Both the position numbers and the translations under genes were made by a program. The notes beneath the pieces are model-generated. The model saw only the letters and a list, made by a program, of their open reading frames with translations, was not told the origin of the DNA and did not search any database. From Gammaproteobacteria bacterium (GTDB lineage: Bacteria > Pseudomonadota > Gammaproteobacteria > Pseudomonadales > Balneatricaceae): a stretch of DNA of 42,832 nucleotides. Each line of letters begins with the position of its first letter. Position 1 is the first letter of the stretch. Shown in pieces: positions 28,792 to 38,270 of the stretch. Location: contig JAQRMV010000012.1 in the NCBI GenBank assembly GCA_028598985.1, positions 1-42,832 on the forward strand, read 5' to 3'.

Positions 28792-30468
28792 TTAACCTTG
28801 TAATGGCGCTAGATCATCTGGCGCCACATTTAATAACCGCAAGCTCTCCGCCATAATGCGGGAAAATACGGGTGCGGCCACTTCACCGCCATAATATTGT
28901 TCACCTTTTGGGTCATCGACAATCACCACACACACCAAACGCGGCTTAGATGCTGGAGCCATGCCGGCAAATACCGCAGCATAAACGTCATCATCATACC
29001 CACCATCCTTTGATGGTTTATGTACGGTGCCGGTTTTTCCTGCCACCTTATACGATGGCACCCTTGCCCGAGTTCCAGTGCCGCCTTTTTGCGTAACTGT
29101 TTCCAGCATGGCGATCACTTGTTTGGCCACGTATTCGGGCATCACTCGTTCGGCCTCAGGTATTTCGCTTTGTTTTAATATCGACACTGGACGTTTCAGG
29201 CCGTAGCTGGCAAAAACCCCGTAGGCCTGCGCTAACTGTACCGGCGTAACAGCAATGCCATATCCATAGGCCATGGTTGCCAAGTTAATAGGATTCCATT
29301 TTGCATAATTAGGCAAAATGCCAGAACTTTCACCGGGGAAACCACTGCCTGTGGCCTGGCCTAGACCAAAACTATAGAACGTATCCCTGACACTATTTTC
29401 GGGTAATGATAAGGCCAATTTAGTGACCCCTACGTTGCTTGATTTGGTGATAATGCCGGTGATATCTAATACACCATAATTACGGTGGTCACGAATAGTT
29501 TTACGTTTTACTTTAACAAAACCAGGGCTGGTATCTACTTGGCTGTCTGGATCGTATTGACCACTCATCAGTGCTGCGGCAATAGTCATAGGCTTCATGG
29601 TTGAGCCTGGCTCTAACACATCGGTTAAAGCACGATTACGCAAGCTATCTATACTCATGACTGAGCGATTATTTGGATTGTAAGCAGGTTGGTTAACCAT
29701 CGCCAAAATCTCACCAGTTTGTACATCCAGCACTACCGCAGAACCCGAAGACGCCTTGTGCTGCTGAACCACGGCCTTTAGCTCACGATAGGCAACATAT
29801 TGCATGCGTAAATCGATACTTAGATTCAGATCTTTTCCTGGCTGCGCATTGGCCAATAGTTGTAGGTCTTTAACGGTTCGGCCAGTGCGATCTTTTTGCA
29901 CCACTTTTTTCCCAGAAGCGCCTTGTAACCACGATTCGTATGCCAACTCCATACCTTCTTGGCCCTGATCATCTACGTTATTAAAACCTACTAAATGAGT
30001 AGCTACTTCTGCAGCAGGGTAATAACGATGGAATTCTTCACGCCCATGCACACCAACCCATTGTTGATCTAGCACAGCTTTTGCGTCAGCAGGGTTTACA
30101 TGCCTCTTTAGATACATAAACTCTTTGTTTTTGAGTCGATCCAAACGTTTTAAAAAAGCAACTTCAGGCAACCCTAGGCCTTTAGCCACTTGTTTGGCTT
30201 GAACTAAATCCTCACCCAACACTTGAGGGTTAGCCCATAAGCTAACCACTGGAGCACTGACAGCAAGAGGCTCACCACGCCGATCTAAAATCATGCCCCG
30301 GTGCGCAGGAATTGGAACCTCACGCACCATGCGAGCATCGCCTTGGCGCATTAAGAACGAACGTTCAGTTACATTAAGATGCACCAAACGCCAAGCCACA
30401 CCCGAAGCCGCTACCAATAAAATCAGCCACACCAGGCGTAAACGCCATGGATAATCCATGGCATTCAT
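28792..30468 (-). CDS. ftsI: FtsI (PBP3), septal transpeptidase
   Basis: This class B penicillin-binding protein crosslinks septal peptidoglycan with FtsW. One N-terminal membrane anchor lies at about residues 12-28. The pedestal with RGMILDRRGEPLAVS follows. The active-site Ser289 is in EPGSTMKPM, followed by the SSN motif (KSSNVGVTKLA) and KTGT (VAGKTGTVHKP). At 558 residues it is near the E. coli length (588). It overlaps ftsL by 4 bases (ATGA). Confidence 0.97.
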   Translation of the reverse strand: MNAMDYPWRLRLVWLILLVAASGVAWRLVHLNVTERSFLMRQGDARMVREVPIPAHRGMILDRRGEPLAVSAPVVSLWANPQVLGEDLVQAKQVAKGLGLPEVAFLKRLDRLKNKEFMYLKRHVNPADAKAVLDQQWVGVHGREEFHRYYPAAEVATHLVGFNNVDDQGQEGMELAYESWLQGASGKKVVQKDRTGRTVKDLQLLANAQPGKDLNLSIDLRMQYVAYRELKAVVQQHKASSGSAVVLDVQTGEILAMVNQPAYNPNNRSVMSIDSLRNRALTDVLEPGSTMKPMTIAAALMSGQYDPDSQVDTSPGFVKVKRKTIRDHRNYGVLDITGIITKSSNVGVTKLALSLPENSVRDTFYSFGLGQATGSGFPGESSGILPNYAKWNPINLATMAYGYGIAVTPVQLAQAYGVFASYGLKRPVSILKQSEIPEAERVMPEYVAKQVIAMLETVTQKGGTGTRARVPSYKVAGKTGTVHKPSKDGGYDDDVYAAVFAGMAPASKPRLVCVVIVDDPKGEQYYGGEVAAPVFSRIMAESLRLLNVAPDDLAPLQG

Positions 30469-30794
30469 GGTAAGCGCACCAAAATAATCTGTTTTGCTGG
30501 CGGCACACTCATCTGCAACTGTTCAGAGACCATCGATTCCACTCGACTATGAGACGCCCAAGCACTTTGCTCCAATAACAACTGTCCCCACTCCACTTGC
30601 ATGTTATTACGGTCTCGCTCTAACTGATGCAAATAGTTAATATGGCCTCGTGCCTGAAATGAGCTATAAACTACAGACTGAGCACTAATCACTAGAAACA
30701 CGAGTAATATAAGCCCCAGCATCATGGCATACCGCTCAGCCTGCAGGCTTGCACGTTTGAGCCAAACGTTAAGGCTTTGACTCAAGTCTTTCAT
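30465..30794 (-). CDS. ftsL: FtsL divisome protein
   Basis: This small bitopic protein forms the FtsQLB complex with FtsQ and FtsB. Of its 109 residues, a short cytoplasmic part is followed by one transmembrane helix (about 24-44, [21 protein letters not shown]) and a periplasmic coiled-coil stretch ([28 protein letters not shown]). The family is poorly conserved, so the identity rests on shape plus its place between rsmH and ftsI, with 4-base overlaps on both sides. Confidence 0.92.
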   Translation of the reverse strand: MKDLSQSLNVWLKRASLQAERYAMMLGLILLVFLVISAQSVVYSSFQARGHINYLHQLERDRNNMQVEWGQLLLEQSAWASHSRVESMVSEQLQMSVPPAKQIILVRLP

Positions 30795-31729
30795 GCTATT
30801 TTTTCTGCTACCCGCATCACTGCACTGCGCGATCGAGGGTTAATGGCAATTTCATTGGCAGTAGGCTTCCTAGTCTTACCTATCAGCTTTAAACGTCGGC
30901 TTAACTGATCCTCAGTCACAGGTAGCCCTAAAGGAATGTGGGAGTCACCTTTAGCATGTTCTCGCATAAAGCGTTTTACAATACGATCTTCCAATGAATG
31001 AAAACTAATCACCACTAAACGGCCACCAGGAGCCAAGGCTTCTAGCGCAACTTGCAAGCCCACTTCTAGGTCTTTAAGCTCTTGGTTAATATGAATACGT
31101 ATACCTTGGAAAGCTCTAGTTGCTGGGTTTTTGCCTTTTTCCCATTTTGGATTAGCTGCAGCAATAATGCCCGCCAACTGTTTAGTTGTGGTAATCGGTT
31201 TTTGTTGGCGCTGCTCAACTACAGCCCGCGCCATCCTTCGAGAAAATCGTTCCTCCCCATAATGATAAAGCACATCGGCAATTTCTTCTGCACCGGCTCG
31301 CGCCAACCATTGCGCAGCAGATTCACCCTCATCAGGATTCATGCGCATGTCTAACGGTCCATCGCACTGGAAACTAAAACCACGATTCGCGTCATCTAAC
31401 TGGGGGGAAGAAACACCAAGATCTAGCAATATGCCCTGAACTTGACCGAAACAGTCTTGTTCTTGGGCAACTTGATCCAAATTAGCAAAAGAAGTTTGAG
31501 TAATGGTCAAGCGAGGGTCTTCGGCGATCATTGCCTGCGCTTGAGCAATGGCTAATGGGTCTTTATCAAAAGCCTGTAACCGACCATGGGCACCCAAGTG
31601 CTGCAAAATAAGCCCACTGTGCCCGCCACGACCAAAAGTACCGTCCATATAGATGCCATCGGCATCGTGTACCAATAGCTCTACAGCTTCATCAAGCAGG
31701 ACAGACTTATGTTTAAATTCTTGTGTCAT
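30791..31729 (-). CDS. rsmH: RsmH, 16S rRNA m4C1402 methyltransferase
   Basis: RsmH N4-methylates C1402 of 16S rRNA; RsmI, also in this window, adds the 2'-O-methyl to the same base. The SAM motif [18 protein letters not shown] and the later [18 protein letters not shown] are typical. The track ORF begins at 31870, but its first 47 residues lie in the mraZ 3' region and look non-coding. ATG 31729 gives 312 residues (E. coli 313), with the family start [16 protein letters not shown]. mraZ ends 34 bases upstream. Confidence 0.97.
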   Translation of the reverse strand: MTQEFKHKSVLLDEAVELLVHDADGIYMDGTFGRGGHSGLILQHLGAHGRLQAFDKDPLAIAQAQAMIAEDPRLTITQTSFANLDQVAQEQDCFGQVQGILLDLGVSSPQLDDANRGFSFQCDGPLDMRMNPDEGESAAQWLARAGAEEIADVLYHYGEERFSRRMARAVVEQRQQKPITTTKQLAGIIAAANPKWEKGKNPATRAFQGIRIHINQELKDLEVGLQVALEALAPGGRLVVISFHSLEDRIVKRFMREHAKGDSHIPLGLPVTEDQLSRRLKLIGKTRKPTANEIAINPRSRSAVMRVAEKIA

Positions 31730-31763
31730 TTCAGTTCCATTTTTTATGCTAGACAATGGCTGA

Positions 31764-32231
31764 CTATAAAGACAACTGATGCAAGAGTTCAGGCAGCTCT
31801 TCAGTGTTACTATTGGCCTGCAAATATGTCTCTCTGCGCGCACTCCATAAGGACTCGCTCCACAGTTCAATTTTTTTGCCCTGCCCTAAAAGAATGACTT
31901 TTTTATCGACCTGTGCATATTCACGCAACACAGCCGGCAATAAAATGCGCCCACTGGCATCCAGCTCTATATCTGTTGCATGGCCTATCAGTAAGCGCTG
32001 AATGCGCCTTGCGGCGGGATTAAAGCTAGGCAACTGTTCCAGCTTCTGTTGAATAATGTTCCATTCAACTAATGGGTAGATTAGTAGACAGGATTCTTCG
32101 GTATCAATGGTAATCACTAGTTGGGGGTTTGCATCGATCGGCGCTTTTTCTATAAATAGATCGCGAAAACGTACTGGCATCGCCATACGCCCTTTTGCAT
32201 CTAAATTTACTGTAGCCGCGCCACGAAACAT
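31764..32231 (-). CDS. mraZ: MraZ, transcriptional regulator of the dcw cluster
   Basis: This double AbrB/SpoVT-like protein represses its own dcw promoter in E. coli. Both repeats are visible: [17 protein letters not shown] and [20 protein letters not shown] prefer the second of two adjacent ATGs (32231), because GGGAAG is then 6 bases away and the start MFRGA matches relatives; the track uses 32234. The product is about 155 residues. It is the first gene of the cluster, and three MraZ boxes lie 40-64 bases upstream. Confidence 0.95.
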   Translation of the reverse strand: MFRGAATVNLDAKGRMAMPVRFRDLFIEKAPIDANPQLVITIDTEESCLLIYPLVEWNIIQQKLEQLPSFNPAARRIQRLLIGHATDIELDASGRILLPAVLREYAQVDKKVILLGQGKKIELWSESLWSARRETYLQANSNTEELPELLHQLSL

Positions 32232-32270
32232 CATTTACTTCCCAAAAACAAAGCCATATTGGGAAAATAC

Positions 32271-32295
32271 ACCACCTTTTCCCACTTTTACCCAC
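32271..32295 (-). promoter_or_regulatory. MraZ-binding boxes (three direct repeats)
   Basis: The minus strand reads GTGGG-TAAAA-GTGGG-AAAAG-GTGGT: three 5-base boxes each separated by 5 bases, a 10-bp period. This matches the known MraZ direct-repeat operator. The boxes lie just downstream of the predicted -10, near the transcription start, consistent with autorepression. Confidence 0.82.
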
Positions 32296-32301
32296 CATAC
32301 T

Positions 32302-32330
32302 AGTGTAGGTAGGTCATGGCTATATTGCAA
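32302..32330 (-). promoter_or_regulatory. Predicted mraZ / dcw promoter
   Basis: TTGCAA (32330-32325) and TACACT (32307-32302) are 17 bases apart on the minus strand. Each matches sigma-70 consensus at 4 of 6 positions. Its position directly before the MraZ boxes supports it. Confidence 0.5.
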
Positions 32331-32380
32331 GTGAAAAAAGAAAGTTACTTGATCGCCCTAAACAGCAGGGCCTTGAGTCT

Positions 32381-33037
32381 TTACAGCAGGTCTTGTAACA
32401 CGTGGCTAGGCACTAGTATATGTTTTGATATCAGGCTTTGAGCGGCCTTAATGTCTCGCTCTAACACTGCGCAGACCAATTGTTCATGTTCCTTCTGGTT
32501 TACGTCAAAAGCGGCATGCCCCGCATTATGCTGTAACCACAAATTACGATAGCGGGACGCTTTTTCGTAAAGGTCTAAACGCACTCTAAGTAACTCTTTA
32601 GAACCACACCCTTTGGCAATGGCATAGTGAAACTGTTGATGTAGCTGCTCCCATGATTGCAAGTCACCGTCGGCTTGTAATAAAGACGCGTTAGCTTGCA
32701 AACGATACGCAGCGGCCACAATATCAGCTTCCCATTGTTGATCACCGCGTTCTATCGCTAAGCCTACACATAAACTCTCTATGCGGGCACGGGTATCATA
32801 AATGTCGATCAGTTCCGATTGAGAAACGGGGCAGACTCGATAACCTCGCTGGTCCTGTACTTGCACTAGCTGCATTACCACCAACTGGGACAAAGCTTCA
32901 CGTAACGGATTGACCCCCACATGGTAACGCTCTTTTAGGGCGCTCATTTTGAGTTTATGGCCTGGCGCAAAAACACCAGCCAAGATATCTTGCTTAACCA
33001 CCTGCAGGACTTTTGTTGCGGAGTTTTCTAAGGCCAT
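32381..33037 (-). CDS. GntR-family regulator, FadR subfamily (FCD domain)
   Basis: The N-terminal winged helix at about residues 5-72 has the signature AGVFAPGHKLKMSALKERYHVGVNPLREALSQL. The C-terminal FCD effector domain is helical, with likely metal ligands in DTRARIES, HQQFHYAIAKG, NQKEHEQL and ISKHI. It resembles the CsiR branch, but the ligand and targets are not known from sequence. ATG 33037 follows GGAT and is preferred over the track's TTG 33043. An inverted repeat TTGAT-TACAAG-ATCAA lies upstream at 33085-33100 and could be an autoregulatory site. It lies between ygjP-like and mraZ and is not part of the usual dcw set. Confidence 0.85.
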   Translation of the reverse strand: MALENSATKVLQVVKQDILAGVFAPGHKLKMSALKERYHVGVNPLREALSQLVVMQLVQVQDQRGYRVCPVSQSELIDIYDTRARIESLCVGLAIERGDQQWEADIVAAAYRLQANASLLQADGDLQSWEQLHQQFHYAIAKGCGSKELLRVRLDLYEKASRYRNLWLQHNAGHAAFDVNQKEHEQLVCAVLERDIKAAQSLISKHILVPSHVLQDLL

Positions 33038-33096
33038 TCTCAAAATCCATACATTTAGAAATAATGTCGATACTTTAATGCCATTTGATTACAAGA

Positions 33097-33807
33097 TCAA
33101 TCTAGGCCAAGCAAATGGCCTTCTTCCTTAAGCCACTGTTTTGCATCTCTATGATTAGGCAGTACTTTAGACACATGCGACCAAAACTCTGGGCCGTGAT
33201 GCATGTGCAACAGATGACAGAGTTCATGCACCACTACACTGTCTACTACGGCCTGAGGTGCCATCATCAACTTCCAGTTAAATTGCACCTCCCCACGAAG
33301 GTTGCAACTCCCCCATCGAGCACGATAAGTTTTAATCTCTACCTCTGTAGGCCATGCACCCACCAAAGGTGCAAAAAACGCCACCCGCTGCCTAAAATGA
33401 TCTTTTGCTTGTTGCTTATACCAACGCACCAAAGCATTCCGTATCCAATCAGGTTTAGCCTGGGGTGCGCTCACTACCAGCTGATTCATCATCTTAAGCT
33501 CTACACCAAAAGCACCCGGCCGAACAACTAATGTTAATTCGTCACCTAAATAAGGCAATCGATCTCCCGCCTGATACAACCGCACAGGACCTATCGGCAC
33601 TTCATCCAGCGCGGTAAGCTTGGACAATATCCAATCACTTTTTGCCGTTAACAAACCCTTTAATTGTTTATTCGTTATAGACTTTGGCGCCAACACCACC
33701 ACCTGACCGCCAGACAACCGAAAGCCTACACTGCCTTGACGCCGTGTACGTTTGATGATGGCTGTGAAGCCATTTAAAGAAATTGTTTCTGCGGAGGCTA
33801 AAATCAT
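33097..33807 (-). CDS. YgjP/DUF45-type zinc metallopeptidase-like protein
   Basis: The HExxH motif in VVHELCHLLHMHHGPEFWSHV, together with YRARWGSCNLRGEVQFNWKLMMAP, identifies the YgjP (DUF45, WLM/SprT-like) family of about 230-residue cytoplasmic predicted zinc proteases. The physiological role is not established. The track start is TTG 33843; I take ATG 33807 (MILASAETISLNGF), although its ribosome site is poor. It starts about 60 bases after the end of RNase P RNA with no separate promoter seen, so read-through from rnpB may transcribe it. Confidence 0.82.
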   Translation of the reverse strand: MILASAETISLNGFTAIIKRTRRQGSVGFRLSGGQVVVLAPKSITNKQLKGLLTAKSDWILSKLTALDEVPIGPVRLYQAGDRLPYLGDELTLVVRPGAFGVELKMMNQLVVSAPQAKPDWIRNALVRWYKQQAKDHFRQRVAFFAPLVGAWPTEVEIKTYRARWGSCNLRGEVQFNWKLMMAPQAVVDSVVVHELCHLLHMHHGPEFWSHVSKVLPNHRDAKQWLKEEGHLLGLD

Positions 33808-33866
33808 AAAGTCTGAAATCGCGCCATTTGAGCCACTAATCAAAGCAATTTTATGGATCTAAAAAG

Positions 33867-34236
<370 letters not shown>

Positions 34237-34242
34237 GGGCGC

Positions 34243-34271
34243 AGAATACCGATTTTGCTCGCCTGTGGCAA
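34243..34271 (-). promoter_or_regulatory. rnpB promoter
   Basis: TTGCCA (34271-34266) and TATTCT (34248-34243) are exactly 17 bases apart on the minus strand. This puts the start about 6-7 bases downstream, at the 5' end of helix P1. A GC-rich CGCCCG discriminator, as in stringently controlled stable-RNA promoters, lies between. Confidence 0.75.
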
Positions 34272-34294
34272 GCTAAATGCAGGCTAACAGCAAC

Positions 34295-35137
34295 TTACTT
34301 GCCTTGTAGCTGCAAGGCTCGGTCATAAAGGGCCTTTTTTTTATGGCCGGTGATGGATGCGGTGATAGATGCAGCTTTTTTAATAGGTAATTCTGCTAAC
34401 AAAACAGATAGAATTCTCTCTTCTTCAACGCCAATCTCTTGAGGCGGTTGCTCTTCAGCCCCCGCCAACAATACAACAAACTCACCCTTTTGCTGATTAT
34501 GGTCTGCCGCAAGCCAAGCCTGCACATCGCCTGCCACAGAGCCATATACGGTTTCAAAAGTTTTGGTGAGTTCTCGAGCCAACACAAGCTGTCGCTCGGC
34601 GCCAATCACGCTAACAATATCATCGATCATAGCAACAATACGATGGGGGGATTCGTAAAACACTTGCGTATGAGTCACTTCTTTTAACTGCTGGAGTTGC
34701 TGTTTTCTGCCACTACTCTTGGCCGGTAAAAAACCATAGAAGCTAAATCGGTCGGTGGCTAGCCCAGAGACACTAAGGCCCGCAATCAAAGCACAAGGAC
34801 CTACAACCGGCACCACTTGATAACCCGCCTCACGTACAGCACTCACCAAGTGGTAGCCAGGGTCAGAAATCAACGGCGTACCTGCATCGGATATTAGTGC
34901 AATGGACTGCCCTTGAGCTAACTTTTGCACTAAAACTTGAGCTCGTTGGCGTTCGTTATGGTCATGCACAGCAAGCATGGGGGTAGTAATAGCAAAGTGC
35001 TGCATTAAACGACCACTGTGCCGAGTGTCTTCAGCGGCAATAAGGTCCACCTTTTTAAGGGTATCTACTGCTCTGGGGCTTAAATCATCAAGATTGCCAA
35101 TAGGTGTCGAAACCACATAAAGTATTGCTGCTGTCAT
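34295..35137 (-). CDS. rsmI: RsmI, 16S rRNA C1402 2'-O-methyltransferase
   Basis: This is the YraL/tetrapyrrole-methylase-fold enzyme for ribose methylation of C1402. It shows LYVVSTPIGNLDDLSPRAVDTLKKVDLIAAEDTRHSG at the N-terminus, ALISDAGTPLISDPGYHLV and FYESPHRIVAMI. At 280 residues it is close to E. coli (286). It is divergent from lpoA, as in E. coli. A perfect 12-bp palindrome GCTTGGCCAAGC (35158-35169) lies upstream of its start. It partners functionally with RsmH in this window. Confidence 0.96.
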   Translation of the reverse strand: MTAAILYVVSTPIGNLDDLSPRAVDTLKKVDLIAAEDTRHSGRLMQHFAITTPMLAVHDHNERQRAQVLVQKLAQGQSIALISDAGTPLISDPGYHLVSAVREAGYQVVPVVGPCALIAGLSVSGLATDRFSFYGFLPAKSSGRKQQLQQLKEVTHTQVFYESPHRIVAMIDDIVSVIGAERQLVLARELTKTFETVYGSVAGDVQAWLAADHNQQKGEFVVLLAGAEEQPPQEIGVEEERILSVLLAELPIKKAASITASITGHKKKALYDRALQLQGK

Positions 35138-35204
35138 GCCTTAAGCCTTTTGCACTTGCTTGGCCAAGCTTTTATGCTAGGCTTACGAAGACCAGATCAC
35201 TAGA

Positions 35205-35232
35205 TTGACCTGAGTTGCGCACATTGTAACCT
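35205..35232 (+). promoter_or_regulatory. Possible lpoA promoter
   Basis: TTGACC (35205-35210) and TAACCT (35227-35232) are 16 bases apart in the rsmI-lpoA divergent gap. The -35 is good and the -10 weak. Confidence 0.3.
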
Positions 35233-35265
35233 AAACTAGCCACACCATACCCACAAGAATGCTTT

Positions 35266-37290
35266 ATGATTTTAATTCGACGCCATTGTTTCCGCATCAT
35301 ATATATTGCATTGGGCTTACTCATACTGACTGCCTGCCAGCCATCGAATGTACGTTCGCAATCCCAAACGTCTAATCCAACTCAAGCCGCTATTGTAATA
35401 GCGCTGGATTTAACTAAATCGAGCCCCCTTGACAACAATCAAGACATGGCCACTTTGCTTGAGGGCACTCCGGCCCTTGAAAGCAACACGGCCAGCATAT
35501 TAGAGAGCCCCAAACCCAATAGTCAACCAACAATTATAGATATACACCGCACCGAGCCAGCGCTGCCTCAACAACTCAATCAACAACTTCAACAAATATA
35601 CCAAACTCCTAAACCCATTCGTCAGTCACAATTACTGGCAATGGCACAAAAATTACTAGCACAAGGCCACGCTCAATCAAGCGCTCGCCTGCTTGATCAA
35701 ATCAATTTAGATAATCTTGAAAAAGCTTTACTGGGCCGTTACTTTGAAACTCGTGCAGAAACTCAACTAACCCTAGGCAATAGCTTCGGCGCCATCGTGT
35801 GGCTACATCAAGCACAATTATTAACCCCAGCAACTCAGCCTACAATTATTAGCAAGCGATTAGCGTTAAAAGCGCAAGCCTATGAACTCAACGGGCGTGC
35901 ACTTCCTGCAGCAACAACACTTATCGAGCTCAGCCAAACACTGGTAACGCAGGATCCCACCCAGTACAACCAACGAATATGGCGATCCCTAACAAAAGTG
36001 AGCAAAAATGCCTTGCAACAACACGCCGCCAAGGCAGCGTCGGATACGGCACGAGCTTGGTACAATTTGGCATTATTACCTCTAAACTATCACGATTTAC
36101 ACTTGCAACTAAATGCCTTAAAACAATGGCAACAACAGTGGCCCACACACCCAGCGGCACTCAAACCACCTAAAGATTTACAAAATCTAGCGGATTTAAA
36201 CGCCCATCAACCTCGTCGTATAGCCCTCGCTATTCCACTTGAGGGGCGGCTAGGAAAAGTAGGGAAAGCCGTGATTGATGGCTTTATGGCGGCTCGATTT
36301 GAGGCACATAAAAAACAAGGCATCATCCCTTATATTAAGGTTTATGACACCACCCAATTGCATGACTTGGATGCACTGTATCAACAAGCTAGCGATGATC
36401 AAATAGAAATGATCATCGGTCCTTTGGATAAGGAAGAAGTGGTTGAACTAAGCCAAAGAGAGGCTTTACCGATCCCTACCCTAGCGCTTAATTACGTACC
36501 CTTAGAGAGCAACCACAAACTCACCACCAATTTGATGCAATTTGGCCTAGTGGTCGAAGATGAATCTGCCCAACTCGCCAAACGGAACTGGGCCCAAGGC
36601 CACAAACGCATTCTTATATTGCATCAAGACCAAGCTTGGGCAATAAGAGCCGCTCGGCACTTTAAATCTACTTGGGATGAGCTAGGCGGCCAAATTGTGA
36701 GCCAAGTGAGCTTTTCTGGCGCCGGTGATCATTCTAAGGCTATCACCCAAGCGTTACTTATCAACCAAAGCCATGACCGCTCAAAAATTCTTAAACAAAT
36801 TCTGTCTGGCAGTAGCCCAACACTAAAATTTGAACCAAGAAGGCGCCAAGACATCGATGCAATTGTACTATTTGCACTGCCTGAAGATGGCCGCCAAATC
36901 ATTCCTACTTTAGCGTTCCATTACGCTGCAAACTTGCCAGTGTACGCAAGCCATCATATTTATCAGGGGCCGACTAAAACCAATCGAGACCGTGATCTAA
37001 ATAAAGTCATTTTCACGGAGCTACCCTGGATGATAGAGCAGCCGGAAATCCAAAAAACAATTAGCCACCAGTGGCCGCAAAGGCAGCGATATAACCGACT
37101 ATTTGCCATCGGCGTAGACGCCTATAGATTATTCCCAAGGCTTGAACAGTTACAGGCTTATAGTGATAGTCGTGTTCACGGCGTCACTGGATTATTACAG
37201 ATGAATGCCCAAGGTCGCATTGTTACGGAAAGGTCTTGGGGGCAATTTAAAGGTGGAAAAATCATCGTTAATCCTCGTGTAATAAAATGA
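35266..37290 (+). CDS. lpoA: LpoA, outer-membrane lipoprotein activator of PBP1A
   Basis: LpoA reaches through the peptidoglycan to stimulate PBP1A. A lipoprotein signal ends in the lipobox LTAC with lipidated Cys24 followed by Gln, so the protein should be sorted to the outer membrane. The N-domain (about 100-300) is helical and TPR-like (LARYFETRAETQLTLGN-type helices). The C-domain (about 310-674) is a periplasmic-binding-protein fold starting RRIALAIPLEGRLGKVGKAVIDGFMAARFEA. At 674 residues it matches E. coli LpoA (678). It leads the lpoA-yraN-diaA-dolP operon. Confidence 0.93.
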   Translation: MILIRRHCFRIIYIALGLLILTACQPSNVRSQSQTSNPTQAAIVIALDLTKSSPLDNNQDMATLLEGTPALESNTASILESPKPNSQPTIIDIHRTEPALPQQLNQQLQQIYQTPKPIRQSQLLAMAQKLLAQGHAQSSARLLDQINLDNLEKALLGRYFETRAETQLTLGNSFGAIVWLHQAQLLTPATQPTIISKRLALKAQAYELNGRALPAATTLIELSQTLVTQDPTQYNQRIWRSLTKVSKNALQQHAAKAASDTARAWYNLALLPLNYHDLHLQLNALKQWQQQWPTHPAALKPPKDLQNLADLNAHQPRRIALAIPLEGRLGKVGKAVIDGFMAARFEAHKKQGIIPYIKVYDTTQLHDLDALYQQASDDQIEMIIGPLDKEEVVELSQREALPIPTLALNYVPLESNHKLTTNLMQFGLVVEDESAQLAKRNWAQGHKRILILHQDQAWAIRAARHFKSTWDELGGQIVSQVSFSGAGDHSKAITQALLINQSHDRSKILKQILSGSSPTLKFEPRRRQDIDAIVLFALPEDGRQIIPTLAFHYAANLPVYASHHIYQGPTKTNRDRDLNKVIFTELPWMIEQPEIQKTISHQWPQRQRYNRLFAIGVDAYRLFPRLEQLQAYSDSRVHGVTGLLQMNAQGRIVTERSWGQFKGGKIIVNPRVIK

Positions 37291-37655
37291 ACACCACACA
37301 AATAGGGGCATGGGCCGAAGACATCGCATGGCAACACATGCAACAGCATGGCTGGCAGCTGGTCGAACGCAATTTTTTTTGCAAAGGTGGAGAGCTTGAT
37401 ATCATCGCCCGCAAAGATAACGTACTTGCATTCGTTGAAGTAAAGTACCGTAAACATCACACAATGGGCGGTGCAGTGGCCAGCCTTAGCAAAGCTAAGC
37501 AGCGCCACTTAATCCACAGTGCGAAAGTATTTTTGCAACGTTATCCGCTGTTTAACAATATGGACTGCCGTTTTGATCTGGTGGCTATTAGTGGTTCTAA
37601 TAGCCCCCATAGCCAAGTTCAGATACAATGGTTAGACAACGCATTTATCACGTAG
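37287..37655 (+). CDS. yraN: YraN, UPF0102 endonuclease-like protein
   Basis: A 122-residue protein of the UPF0102 family with a predicted Holliday-junction-resolvase/restriction-like nuclease fold. It starts GAWAEDIAWQHMQQHGWQLVERNFFCKGGELDIIARKDNVLAFVEVKYRK, where GELDII and FVEVKYR carry the PD-(D/E)xK-type acidic residues and lysine. The function is unproven. It overlaps the lpoA stop by 4 bases (ATGA). Confidence 0.93.
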   Translation: MNTTQIGAWAEDIAWQHMQQHGWQLVERNFFCKGGELDIIARKDNVLAFVEVKYRKHHTMGGAVASLSKAKQRHLIHSAKVFLQRYPLFNNMDCRFDLVAISGSNSPHSQVQIQWLDNAFIT

Positions 37656-37676
37656 GACTAACGCTAGGTCTCATTA

Positions 37677-38270
37677 ATGGAACTGCAAGAACGGGTTATC
37701 AATCAATTCCATGAGCATATGGGATGCGCAGCATACAGTGCAGAACATTTACCTCAAGACATTGGCATTGCCGCACAAATGCTGCATCAGTGTTTTATTG
37801 AGGAAGGCAAAATACTAATTTGCGGCAATGGCGCCAATGCCGCAAATGGCCATCATCTAAGCGCTGCTTTACTGAGCCGCTTTGAACAAGAGCGCCCAAG
37901 CCTTCCTGCTATTAATTTAACAGCCGACAGCACAACCATGAGCTCGATTACTCGCGAATCTAGCTTCCAAGATGTGTTTGCGAAGCAAATTACAGCTTTA
38001 GGTCAGCAAGGTGATATTCTTTTAGTACTTTCTGAACAAGGCAATTGTGGCAACCTAATTCAAGCCATACAAGCTGCCCATAACCGTAGTTTGCAGGTCA
38101 TTTCTATTACCGGACAAAGCGGTGGCGACATGGCGACAATACTCGATCCAGACGACGTAGCCATCCGCATTCCAAGCGATAACAATGTTAATATATTACA
38201 ACTTCAATTGATTACCATTCACTGCCTTTGTGATCTAATCGATTTTCAACTCTTTGGGAGCAATGAATAA
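37677..38270 (+). CDS. diaA: DiaA, SIS-domain DnaA initiator-associating protein
   Basis: In E. coli DiaA, a tetramer, binds DnaA and promotes ordered assembly at oriC. The SIS domain spans most of the 197 residues: KILICGNGANAANGHHLSAALLSRFEQERPSLPAI matches the DiaA pattern, including FE-ERPSLPAI, and IHCLCDLIDFQLF is the characteristic end. Heptose isomerase GmhA is the main alternative, but the order yraN-diaA-dolP and the ERPSLPAI segment favour DiaA. Confidence 0.92.
   Translation: MELQERVINQFHEHMGCAAYSAEHLPQDIGIAAQMLHQCFIEEGKILICGNGANAANGHHLSAALLSRFEQERPSLPAINLTADSTTMSSITRESSFQDVFAKQITALGQQGDILLVLSEQGNCGNLIQAIQAAHNRSLQVISITGQSGGDMATILDPDDVAIRIPSDNNVNILQLQLITIHCLCDLIDFQLFGSNE

Noticed and set aside
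31730-31870. 47-residue N-terminal extension of RsmH
   Set aside because: It overlaps the end of mraZ, is Cys/Ser-rich without family similarity, and the internal ATG gives the expected length.
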